From Azospirillum brasilense (GTDB lineage Bacteria; Pseudomonadota; Alphaproteobacteria; Azospirillales; Azospirillaceae), in the NCBI RefSeq assembly GCF_003349955.1, contig NZ_QLKQ01000063.1, positions 1 through 44,942 of the forward strand: DNA of 44,942 nt, given 5' to 3'. How positions within the stretch are numbered: position 1 is the stretch's first letter; every line of letters starts with the position of its first letter. The translations under genes were made by a program, and so were the position numbers. Below the pieces are notes generated by a model. That model was given only the letters and a program-made list of their open reading frames with translations, had not been told where the DNA came from and searched no databases. Positions 19,168 to 26,750 of the stretch are shown here, one piece after another.

Positions 19168-19950
19168 TCACAGCGTGGCGAGCAGCCCGCCGTCCACGGG
19201 GATGACCTGTCCGTTGATGAAGCCGCTGGCCGGGCCGGCGAGGAAGACCGCCACCCCGGCGATGTCGTCGGGCGTTCCCCAGCGCCGCGCCGGCACGTCG
19301 CTCTCGATGTAGCTCTGGAAGGCCGCGTTCTCCTGCATCGCCACGGTGAAGCCGGTGGCGACGAAGCCGGGGGCGATGGCGTTGCAGGCGATGCCGAGCG
19401 GCCCGTATTCCACCGCCAGCGCCCGCGTCATGGCGGCCAGCCCGCCCTTGGCGGTGGCGTAGGGGCTGATGGTGCCGCGCGCGCCGAAGGCCGCGACCGA
19501 CGCCATCAGCACGATGCGCCCGCCGCGCCGCTCCACCATCGACGGCAGCACCGCCTGGCAGAGGTTGAAGGCGCCGTCGACATGGGTCCGCCACAGCGAC
19601 GCCCACTCCTCCGGCCGGTAGTCCAGGAACGGCTTGCGGATCTGGTTGCCGGCGTTGCTGAACAAGCTGTCGACGCGGCCCCAGCGGTCGAGCACCGCGG
19701 CGACGCCGGCCCGCACCGCCGCCGGGTCGGTGACGCTGAAGGGCACGGCCATCGCCTCCAGCCCGTCGTCGCGCAGGCTCGCGGCGGCCTGCTCCGCGCG
19801 GTCCGCGTCGAGGTCGTTGACGGCGACGCGGGCACCGGCCTGCGCGGCGGCGCGGGCGGCGGCGAAGCCGATGCCGCCGGCCCCGCCGGTGACGAGGAAG
19901 ACGGAGCCGCCGAGCCCGAAGCGGTTTTCCAGAAAGGCCTGAGCGGACAT
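19168..19950 (-). CDS. Short-chain dehydrogenase/reductase (SDR)
   Basis: Classical NAD(P)-dependent SDR of 260 residues. The cofactor motif is TGGAGGIG, the NAG motif is FSNAGNQ, and the catalytic S-Y-K triad lies in MASVAAFGARGTISPYATAKGG. The C-terminal signature reads GFINGQVIPVDGG. It probably oxidises an alcohol on the operon's substrate. An Asp in VNDLDAD at the end of strand 2 favours NAD over NADP. It sits 31 bp before the monooxygenase and 40 bp after the binding protein, with AGGAG before the ATG. The substrate is not readable from sequence. Confidence 0.9.
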   Translation of the reverse strand: MSAQAFLENRFGLGGSVFLVTGGAGGIGFAAARAAAQAGARVAVNDLDADRAEQAAASLRDDGLEAMAVPFSVTDPAAVRAGVAAVLDRWGRVDSLFSNAGNQIRKPFLDYRPEEWASLWRTHVDGAFNLCQAVLPSMVERRGGRIVLMASVAAFGARGTISPYATAKGGLAAMTRALAVEYGPLGIACNAIAPGFVATGFTVAMQENAAFQSYIESDVPARRWGTPDDIAGVAVFLAGPASGFINGQVIPVDGGLLATL

Positions 19951-19990
19951 GCGCCGGCTCCTGTCGGTGGAGAGGGGAGGGAAGGGAGGA

Positions 19991-21196
19991 TCAGAGCTTC
20001 TGCAGCTTGCAGGCGCCCGACGGGGCGGGGGTCGCCTGCTCGGCCGGGAAGGACATCGTCACGACCGGGCGCAGCTTGCCGCCCGTCTCGGCGACATGGC
20101 CGAAATAGTTGGGCAGGATCAGCTGGTTGTCCTCGGGCCGGAAGGCGACCCGGCCGAGGATGGTGTCGAAGCTGCCGCCGCTCATCGCGCGGGCGATGTC
20201 GATCGGCTTGACGCTCTTGGCCTTTTCGACCGCCTGGAAGATGACCTGCATGCCGAGATAGGTCTCGCCCTCGAAGTTGGAGGGCTGGTCGCCGTTGTAG
20301 TGCTTGGCCCAGGCGGCGACGAAGCTCTTGTTCTCCGGCGTGTCGAGGGTCGCGCTGTAGTTGATGATGCCGTGGATGCCCTTGGCGGTTTCGCCCATCG
20401 CCTGCACGGTGTTGTCGGTGACGAAGCTGACCCCGGCGGTGAAGACGCTGTCGAGCAGGCCGAACTGGCGGGCCTGGGTGGCGAAGCTGACGGCGTCGCG
20501 CCCGGCCAGCGCCACCCACAGCCCTTCGGCGCCCGACGCCTTGATCTGCTGGATGTAGGCGGCGTAATCGGTGGCGCCGAGCGGCGGGTAGAGTTCGGCG
20601 ACGACCGATTTGCCGTTGGCGGTGGCGGCCTCCTTGAAGCCGGTACCGGAGCCGCGGCCCCAGGCGCCGTCCATGCCGATGATCGCCCATTTCTGTTCCT
20701 TGCGGCCGGCAAGCCAGGGATTGACCACCGCCGCGTCCTGCGCGTCCTGGTGGTTGACCCGGAAGGCGCGGCGGACGCAGGAATCGCCGGTGATCTTGTC
20801 GCTCTTGGTCACGGTGGCGACATAGAGCGCGTCCCAGCGGTCGAGCATCGGCGCGATGGCCAGCGCCTCGCCGGACGCGATGACCCCGGTCAGCACCTTG
20901 TAGCCTTCCAGCGCCAGCCGTTCGGACTGCTTGCGGGCGAGGTCGGGCTTGGCCTCGGTGTCGAGGATCTTGGCCTCGACCTTGTGGCCGGCGACGCCGC
21001 CCTTGGCGTTGACCTCGGCGATAGCGAACTCGACGGCACGCTTGGCCTGGTTGCCGAGGTCGGCGTAGGTGCCGGACATGGCGGTCGGCACGCCGATCTT
21101 CAGCATGTCCTGGGCGTGTGCGGTGCCGGAAAGGGTCAGCGCCAGCGCGCTGGCGGCGCCGAGGGCGCGAAGCTTGAGGCTGTTCGTCCGGGTCAT
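19991..21196 (-). CDS. LIV-type ABC transporter substrate-binding protein
   Basis: Periplasmic type I binding protein of about 401 residues. A cleavable signal peptide (LRALGAASALALTLSGTAHAQ) precedes LKIGVPTAMSGTYADLGNQAKRAVEFAIAEVNAKGGVAG, the branched-chain amino-acid/aromatic-acid binding-protein fold (Peripla_BP_6). Start at MTRTNS is chosen because GGAGGAAACG lies just before it; an in-frame ATG 12 nt upstream would overlap that site. Context (livH-M-G-F upstream, gentisate enzymes downstream) points to an aromatic or alicyclic carboxylate ligand rather than leucine; this is inference. Confidence 0.92.
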   Translation of the reverse strand: MTRTNSLKLRALGAASALALTLSGTAHAQDMLKIGVPTAMSGTYADLGNQAKRAVEFAIAEVNAKGGVAGHKVEAKILDTEAKPDLARKQSERLALEGYKVLTGVIASGEALAIAPMLDRWDALYVATVTKSDKITGDSCVRRAFRVNHQDAQDAAVVNPWLAGRKEQKWAIIGMDGAWGRGSGTGFKEAATANGKSVVAELYPPLGATDYAAYIQQIKASGAEGLWVALAGRDAVSFATQARQFGLLDSVFTAGVSFVTDNTVQAMGETAKGIHGIINYSATLDTPENKSFVAAWAKHYNGDQPSNFEGETYLGMQVIFQAVEKAKSVKPIDIARAMSGGSFDTILGRVAFRPEDNQLILPNYFGHVAETGGKLRPVVTMSFPAEQATPAPSGACKLQKL

Positions 21197-21248
21197 CGTT
21201 TCCTCCATGATTTTGTTTTCTTCCGTCTCCCGCTCCGGGAGAGGGCAT

Positions 21249-21947
21249 TCACACCGCGATGTGCTTCTTCAGGCTTTCCTTGGTCAGGCCGGCCATGGCG
21301 CCCTGTTCCGCCACCTCGCCCTTGGACAGCACGTAGTAGCGTTCGGCCACCCGGCGGACGAGGCTGTAGTTCTGCTCGATGATCAGCAGGCCCGTGCCGC
21401 CGTCGGCGACGTGGCGCAGGTTGTCGGCCAGCTCGTCGACGATCACCGGGGCCAGCCCCTCGCTCGGTTCGTCGAGCACCAGCAGATGCGGGTTGGCCAT
21501 CAGGGCGCGGCCGATCGCCAGCATCTGCTGCTGCCCGCCCGACAGCGCCGTCCCCGGCGTATCGGCCCGCTCCTTGAGGATCGGGAACATCGCGAAGACC
21601 CGCTCGACGGTCCAGGCGCCCTTGCGGCGGACGGCGGCGCCCAGGATCAGGTTCTCGCGCACCGTCAGGTTGGGGATGATGCAGCGCCCCTGCGGCACGA
21701 CCGAGATGCCGGCGCGAGCGGCCGTGAAGTGGCGGATGTCTCCCACCGCCTTGCCGGCCAGCCGGATTTCCCCCTGCATGCGCCGGGCGATGCCGAGGAA
21801 GGCGTTGACGATGGTCGTCTTGCCGACCCCGTTGCGGCCCAGCACGGCGACCCGCTCGCCGGCGTCGATGCGCAAATCCAGGTCGTGCAGGATGCGGGCG
21901 CCGCCATAGCCGGCGACGACGTTGCTGAAGGCCAGAAGCTCGCTCAT
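21249..21947 (-). CDS. livF: LIV-type ABC transporter ATP-binding protein (LivF-like)
   Basis: ATPase of 232 residues. Walker A is GRNGVGKTT, signature LSGGQQQMLAIGRAL, Walker B LLVLDEPSEGL, and the switch residue is in IIEQN, the LivF-specific variant of the H-loop region. The short length and SEGLAP motif distinguish LivF from LivG. The ATG overlaps the preceding ATPase stop by 4 nt (ATGA). It pairs with the upstream LivG-like ATPase to energise import through the two permeases. Confidence 0.93.
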   Translation of the reverse strand: MSELLAFSNVVAGYGGARILHDLDLRIDAGERVAVLGRNGVGKTTIVNAFLGIARRMQGEIRLAGKAVGDIRHFTAARAGISVVPQGRCIIPNLTVRENLILGAAVRRKGAWTVERVFAMFPILKERADTPGTALSGGQQQMLAIGRALMANPHLLVLDEPSEGLAPVIVDELADNLRHVADGGTGLLIIEQNYSLVRRVAERYYVLSKGEVAEQGAMAGLTKESLKKHIAV

Positions 21948-22678
21948 GCCGCGCTCCCGAGATAGGCGGTGACGACCTCGGGCGAGCGCCGGATCTCGTC
22001 CGGCGTGCCTTCGGCCAGGACGCGGCCCAGTTGCAGGACGGTGATGCGGTCGCAGATGGAGAAGACCACCTCCATGTCGTGCTCGACGATCAGGACGGTC
22101 ACCTTCCAGCGCTGCGCCAGATCGCGCAGCAGGGTGGCGAGCCCCAGCGATTCCCGCATCGACAGCCCGGCCGCCGGCTCGTCGAGCAGCAGCACGCGCG
22201 GGCGTCCGATCAGCGCCAGCGCCAGATCGAGCCGGCGCTGCTCGCCATAGGCGATGTCGCGCGCCCGCGCGTCGCCCAGACCGGTCAGCCCCAGCTCGTC
22301 CATCACCTCGTGGACGTTGGGCTTCTCGGCCTGCCGGGCGGCGATGTCGAGCTGCTCGCGCACCGACAGCTCGGGGAAGATGTTGGTCTTCTGGAAGGAG
22401 CGGGCCATGCCGTGGCGGCGGCGCTCCTGCACGCCCATCGCGCCGATGTCGCGGCCGTCCATCCTCACCTGCCCGGACCAGACGGCGGCCCGGCCCGACA
22501 GCACGTCGATCAGCGTCGACTTGCCGGCCCCGTTCGGCCCGATCAGGCCGCGGATTTCGCCGTGGGGAACCGCGATGTCCACCGTGTTCACCGCGAGGAA
22601 TCCGCCATAGGGACGGGTCAGGGCCGTTCCCTCGATGGCGTAGGCGCCTTTCATCGATCCATTCATCGGCCCGCTCAT
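21944..22678 (-). CDS. livG: LIV-type ABC transporter ATP-binding protein (LivG-like)
   Basis: ATPase of 244 residues. Walker A is GPNGAGKST, the signature is the LivG-type degenerate AYGEQRRLDLALAL, Walker B is VLLLDEPAAGL, and the H-loop is IVEHDMEVVF. ARSFQKTNIFPELSVREQL is a typical LivG Q-loop region. The ATG at 22678 overlaps the permease stop (ATGA). The first residues are a Met/Gly-rich stretch, MSGPMNGSMKGAYAIEG, with further in-frame ATGs; the overlap supports the first one. Confidence 0.92.
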   Translation of the reverse strand: MSGPMNGSMKGAYAIEGTALTRPYGGFLAVNTVDIAVPHGEIRGLIGPNGAGKSTLIDVLSGRAAVWSGQVRMDGRDIGAMGVQERRRHGMARSFQKTNIFPELSVREQLDIAARQAEKPNVHEVMDELGLTGLGDARARDIAYGEQRRLDLALALIGRPRVLLLDEPAAGLSMRESLGLATLLRDLAQRWKVTVLIVEHDMEVVFSICDRITVLQLGRVLAEGTPDEIRRSPEVVTAYLGSAA

Positions 22679-23691
22679 GCCCGGCCTCCCGTCCTGCGCA
22701 GAAGGCGCCCGGCCAGTTCCGCCAGGGTGCCGGCGATGCCGGCCGGCATCAGCACGGTGACGACGATCACGGTGACGCCGATCATCGCCGGCCAATGCTC
22801 GGTCAGGTTTCCCGCCAGGTCCTTGAGGAAGAAGAAGATCACCGCGCCCAGCGCCGGCCCCCACAGCAGCCGCGAGCCGCCGATGACCGCCATGATCAGC
22901 GCCGAGCCGGACAGGCTCCAGTGCAGCACCTCGGGCGAGACGAAGCCGTTGTAGAGCGCGAAGAGAAGCCCGGCCAGCGCCGCCACGAAGGCGGAGATGG
23001 CGTAGGTCGCGGCGCGCGGCAGCACCGTGCGGTAGCCGATGAAGCGGGCGCGCTCCTCGTTCTCGCGGATCGCCTCGGTCAGCCGGCCGAAGGGGCTGCG
23101 CACGGTGACGTAGAGGCCGAAGATGACCAGCGCCAGCAGGCTCCAGCACAGGACGAACATCGTCTCGGGTTGCTGCACGGCGGCGATCGGCAGGCCGAAC
23201 AGGGTGTCGGGCAGCGGGATGGCGAAGCCGTCGTCGCCGTTGGTCAGCCCCTGCGCCTTCATCGAGAATTCGTGGAAGGCCTGCCCCACCGCCAGAGTCA
23301 GCATGGAGAAGGCGACGCCGGGAACCCGCACGATCACCAGCCCGAGCAGGAAGGCCGTCAGCGTCGGCACGGCGAGCGCCAGAACCAGCGCCAGCTCCGC
23401 CGGAAGCACCTCGTGGCGCAGCAGCAGGCCGAAGCAGTAGGCCGACACCCCGTACCAGGCGGCGTGGCCGAAGCTGACGACGCCGTTCTGGCGGATCAGG
23501 AAACCGACGCCGACCGCCAGCATCCCGCCGATCACCGCCTGGGTCAGCAGCGTCAGCACCAGCACCGAGGCGACCACGCCCGGAAGGCCGAAGCCGGCGG
23601 CCAGCGCCACGGCGAGCAACAGCCAGGACACATGCGACAGGCGGGGGGCGACGACGCGGGCGCCGGTGAGGTTCATGGTTGCGCGGCTCAT
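22675..23691 (-). CDS. livM: LIV-type ABC transporter permease (LivM-like)
   Basis: Inner-membrane permease of about 338 residues with about eight to ten hydrophobic helices. The family block IRQNGVVSFGHAAWYGVSAY and the EAA-like coupling region PFGRLTEAIRENEERARFIGY are present, with GGSRLLWGPALGAVIFF near the end. ATG 23691 is chosen because it overlaps the livH stop (ATGA); an ATG-type start 33 nt further up would run into livH. It forms the channel with LivH. Confidence 0.93.
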   Translation of the reverse strand: MSRATMNLTGARVVAPRLSHVSWLLLAVALAAGFGLPGVVASVLVLTLLTQAVIGGMLAVGVGFLIRQNGVVSFGHAAWYGVSAYCFGLLLRHEVLPAELALVLALAVPTLTAFLLGLVIVRVPGVAFSMLTLAVGQAFHEFSMKAQGLTNGDDGFAIPLPDTLFGLPIAAVQQPETMFVLCWSLLALVIFGLYVTVRSPFGRLTEAIRENEERARFIGYRTVLPRAATYAISAFVAALAGLLFALYNGFVSPEVLHWSLSGSALIMAVIGGSRLLWGPALGAVIFFFLKDLAGNLTEHWPAMIGVTVIVVTVLMPAGIAGTLAELAGRLLRRTGGRA

Positions 23692-24548
23692 ACGTGGCTC
23701 CCTGCGAATCCGGTCGGCCGCCACACCAGGACCGCGACCATCAGGAGGAAGGGCACCATCGTCGCCGCCCAGGGGACGTAGATGATGCCGAGATTGTGGA
23801 TCTGGCCGATGGCGAGCGCCGCGATCAGCGCGCCGGAGAAACTGCCGAGCCCGCCGACCACCACGACGATGAAGGATTCGATCAGGATCGACCCGCCCAT
23901 CGACGGCGACAGCGCCAGCAGCGGGGCGGCGATGGTGCCCGACAGCCCGGCCAGCCCGGTGCCGACGGCGACGACCAGCGCGCTGACCCGGTCGGTGTTA
24001 ACCCCTTGCACCGCCGTCGTCACCGGATCGATGCTGGAGGCGCGGACGAACAGGCCGACGCGGCTGAAGCGCAGCCACAGCGCGAGCCCGACGCCGACCG
24101 CCGCCGCGACGGCGATCACCATCAGCCGGTAGGCCGGGAAGGGCTGGCCCAGGATGTCGACGCTGCCCGCCAGCATCTCCGGCAGCGGCAGGGTGTGGGT
24201 GTCCTTGCCCCAGACGGTGTGGGCGAGATCCTCCAGGATCAGCAGCAGCCCGAAGGTGACCAGCACCGTGGCGATCGGGTCCTGGCGGCGCAGCGGCCGG
24301 AACACCGACACGTCGAGCAGGACGCCGGCCACCGCCAGCACCACGGCGGCGCCCAGGACGCCCGCCCAGAAACCGGCCACGGTGGCGATGCTGAAGCCGA
24401 CATAGGCGCCGATCATGAACAGGCTGCCATGGGCGAAGTTCACCACCCGCCGCAGCCCGAAGATCAGCACCAGACCGACCGACACGATGAAGAGCAGGCC
24501 CCCGTAGACGAGGCCGTTGAGAACTTGGATCAGCAATGCGTTCGCCAT
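23688..24548 (-). CDS. livH: LIV-type ABC transporter permease (LivH-like)
   Basis: Inner-membrane permease of 286 residues. VLNGLVYGGLLFIVSVGLVLIF and RVVNFAHGSLFMIGAY are the LivH signature at the N-terminus. RASSIDPVTTAVQGVNTDRV is the cytoplasmic EAA-like loop, and VVVVGGLGSFSGALIAALAIG closes the family pattern. GGAGGGG lies upstream of the ATG. It starts 24 bp after the SDR gene and is the first of four overlapping transporter genes. Confidence 0.93.
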   Translation of the reverse strand: MANALLIQVLNGLVYGGLLFIVSVGLVLIFGLRRVVNFAHGSLFMIGAYVGFSIATVAGFWAGVLGAAVVLAVAGVLLDVSVFRPLRRQDPIATVLVTFGLLLILEDLAHTVWGKDTHTLPLPEMLAGSVDILGQPFPAYRLMVIAVAAAVGVGLALWLRFSRVGLFVRASSIDPVTTAVQGVNTDRVSALVVAVGTGLAGLSGTIAAPLLALSPSMGGSILIESFIVVVVGGLGSFSGALIAALAIGQIHNLGIIYVPWAATMVPFLLMVAVLVWRPTGFAGSHV

Positions 24549-24572
24549 CTTGGGAAACCCCTCCGATGCCGG

Positions 24573-25322
24573 TCAGCGCAGATAGGCGCCGCCGTTGATG
24601 TCGAGCACGACCCCGCTGAGGAAGGAGGCGGCGGGCGAACAGAGGAAGGCGATCGGCCAGGCGATCTCGTCCGCCGAGGCCACGCGCGGCACCAGCTGCG
24701 CCGCCACCGCCGGGGAGGGCTGGCCAGCGATCATCGCCGTCGCCGTGGCGCTGGGGGCGACCGCGTTGACGCCGACGTCGGGCGCCGCGCGGCGGGCCAG
24801 CCAACGGGTGAAGGCGTGGACACCGCCCTTGGAGACGACGTAATGCGCGCCCGTGGTCGACATGGTGCCGCCGGTCCAGCCGGCGACCGATCCGACCAGC
24901 ACGATCCGCGCGCCGCCGCGCGTCCGCATGCCGGGCAGGAAGGCGCGGGCGAACTGCATCGGGGCCAGCAGGTTGACGTGGATGATCTCGTGGAAGGACT
25001 CCTCCCACTCCAGCGAGTCCCAATCGTCGAAGGCGATGGCCCCGGCGTTCAGCACCAGCCCGTCGACGCCGCCGACGGCGTCGGCCAGCGCGTCGATGGC
25101 GGCACGGTCGCGGACGTCGCAGACATGGGCGGTGGCCCCGTCACCGACCGGCGCCAGCTCCTCCGCCAGGGCCGAGCAGTCGCGGATGTCGGTCAGCACC
25201 AGTTCGGCGCCCAGCCGTGCGCAGGCCCTGGCCGTGGCCGAGCCGATGCCGCCGGCCGCCCCGGTGATGAGCACGCGCTTGCCCTTCAACGCGAAGGGCG
25301 TCGAACCGCATGGAAACGTCAT
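24573..25322 (-). CDS. Short-chain dehydrogenase/reductase, first gene of the catabolic operon
   Basis: SDR of 249 residues. The cofactor motif is TGAAGGIG, with Asp-containing VLTDIRD after strand 2 favouring NAD. The NAG motif is LNAGAIAF, and the catalytic S-Y-K lies in VGSVAGWTGGTMSTTGAHYVVSKGG. The C-terminus SGVVLDINGGAYLR is typical. It is only moderately similar to the second SDR in this operon, so the two probably act on different hydroxyl groups or steps. AAAGGGA precedes the ATG. It is the promoter-proximal gene, about 270 bp downstream of the shared MarR-type element. Confidence 0.9.
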   Translation of the reverse strand: MTFPCGSTPFALKGKRVLITGAAGGIGSATARACARLGAELVLTDIRDCSALAEELAPVGDGATAHVCDVRDRAAIDALADAVGGVDGLVLNAGAIAFDDWDSLEWEESFHEIIHVNLLAPMQFARAFLPGMRTRGGARIVLVGSVAGWTGGTMSTTGAHYVVSKGGVHAFTRWLARRAAPDVGVNAVAPSATATAMIAGQPSPAVAAQLVPRVASADEIAWPIAFLCSPAASFLSGVVLDINGGAYLR

Positions 25323-25573
25323 GGCGTCCCTTTCCCTCTGTTTTCTCGCGGAGCTTCGCGCAAGGGGGCAGGGCAGGAGGCATCCGGCAGCCGGCCTGCC
25401 GCCGCGCCTGTGGGCCTTGCCCGCCGGGGGATTCGTCGTCCCCGGCCGTGCCTTGGCTGTCCGCTTGTTTTCTGAAAGACCGCTTCTTCTGGAAGATCGC
25501 TTTTGAAAGACCGTCCGCTGGACGACCGCCGATCCCTTCGGCGATGCTCCGGCCGACGCGTCTCGCGGGCCAA

Positions 25574-25623
25574 TTCATAAGTATGCTGTCAGAAAGCTAA
25601 CTGTCAGTATGTATACTGTCAAT
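25574..25623 (-). promoter_or_regulatory. Copy A of the shared ATTGACAG element; promoter/operator of the catabolic operon
   Basis: On the minus strand ATTGACAG leads into a TTGACA -35 with TAGCTT or TTAGCT at -10 spacing, pointing at the SDR-liv-gentisate operon. Internal dyad CAGTATGTATACTG (25605-25618) and repeated CTGTCAG units are MarR-operator-like. The left end is degenerate compared with copies B and C, so there is no matching plus-strand -35. It lies in a 412-bp gene-free region (25323-25734). That region also holds three imperfect GAAAGACCG-type repeats (25473-25517) and an isolated ATTGTCAAT (25651-25659). Confidence 0.6.
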
Positions 25624-25734
25624 CAGTTTTTCAGAAGATCGGAACCGCGGATTGTCAATGCGACGGATCGACGCCGGGAGGGTTAGGATCGCGCCATTCC
25701 CCACACACCCCCACACACAAGGCAGGAGGCCTCC

Positions 25735-26718
25735 ATGCACCGCGCGTTCAGCCATGACGCCGCGTCGATCGGCATCGTCGGGGCGGGCACCATCGGAAGC
25801 GGTTGGGCCGCGCTTTTCCTCGCCACCGGACGGCGCGTGACGGTGGTCGATTCCGACCCGCAGGCGATGGCTCGCCTGCGGCCCGCCATCGAGGCGGCGG
25901 CCGGTGATCTGGTGGCGCTCGGCGTCGGCGATCCGCGCGCCCATTGGGACCGGCTGACCGCGGCCGGCGGCGACTGGAGTTCGCTGGCCGGCGTCGATCT
26001 GGTCCAGGAGAACGGGCCGGAATCCCTGGCCGCCAAGCGCGCGATCCACGCCGCCGTCGAGGCGGTGGTGCGGCCCGAGGCCCTGATCGCGTCGAGCACC
26101 TCCGGCCTGATGCCGAGCGATCTGCAGGACGGGGCCCGCCATCCCGACCGGATCCTGATCGGCCACCCCTTCAACCCGCCGCACCTGCTGCCGCTGGTCG
26201 AGCTGGTGCCGGGCCGGCAGACGGCGCCCGAGGCGGTGGCGGCGGCCGAGGCGGTCTATCGCGCCGTCGGCAAGGTGCCGGTGGTGCTGCGCCGGGAAAT
26301 CGCCGGCCATCTGGCAACCCGCCTCGTGGCGGCGTTGTGGCGCGAGGCGGTCTATCTGGTGGAGCAGGGCGTCTGCGATCTCGACGACATCGACCGCGCC
26401 ATCGCCGCCGGGCCGGGACCGCGCTGGGCGGTGCTGGGGCAGGGGCTGTCCTACCATCTGGGGGGCGGGGCCGGCGGGTTGGCCCGCTTCCTGGAGGTGT
26501 TCGACGCGCCGATCCGCTCCTGGTGGGACGATCTCGGCACCCCGGTCTTCGACGCCGACAGCAAGCGGGCGCTGGTCGCCGGGGCCGAGGCGCTGGAGGC
26601 GTCGGTGGGCGGGCGCGACGCGCTGATCCGCCAGCGCAACGAGGCGCTGCTGGCCGTGTTGCGCGCGCCGGGTCCGCTCTCGGCCCGGCGTCCGGACGGA
26701 GAGCGGGCACCGGACTGA
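25735..26718 (+). CDS. 3-hydroxyacyl-CoA dehydrogenase-like NAD-dependent dehydrogenase (lambda-crystallin/carnitine-dehydrogenase type)
   Basis: NAD-dependent dehydrogenase of 327 residues. The Rossmann motif is GIVGAGTIGSGWAALFL, VDSDPQAM follows strand 2, and VQENGPESLAAKRA and SSTSGLMPSDL match the 3-hydroxyacyl-CoA dehydrogenase N-domain. GHPFNPPHLLPLVELVPG includes the catalytic His region, and the C-domain block LWREAVYLVEQGVCDLDDIDRA matches L-carnitine and L-gulonate 3-dehydrogenases, which act on non-CoA 3-hydroxy acids. A very strong GGCAGGAGG site precedes the ATG. It is transcribed away from the SDR operon across the same regulatory region, so co-regulation is likely. The substrate is unknown. 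Confidence 0.88.
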   Translation: MHRAFSHDAASIGIVGAGTIGSGWAALFLATGRRVTVVDSDPQAMARLRPAIEAAAGDLVALGVGDPRAHWDRLTAAGGDWSSLAGVDLVQENGPESLAAKRAIHAAVEAVVRPEALIASSTSGLMPSDLQDGARHPDRILIGHPFNPPHLLPLVELVPGRQTAPEAVAAAEAVYRAVGKVPVVLRREIAGHLATRLVAALWREAVYLVEQGVCDLDDIDRAIAAGPGPRWAVLGQGLSYHLGGGAGGLARFLEVFDAPIRSWWDDLGTPVFDADSKRALVAGAEALEASVGGRDALIRQRNEALLAVLRAPGPLSARRPDGERAPD

Positions 26719-26750
26719 TCCCCTGTGCTCCGGGACGGGAATGGGCGGCG

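Noticed and set aside
25323..25734. Possible small genes in the gap between the SDR operon and the dehydrogenase
   Set aside because: Short open frames here have no ribosome site or recognisable protein. The AT-rich repeats and promoter element explain the region better.
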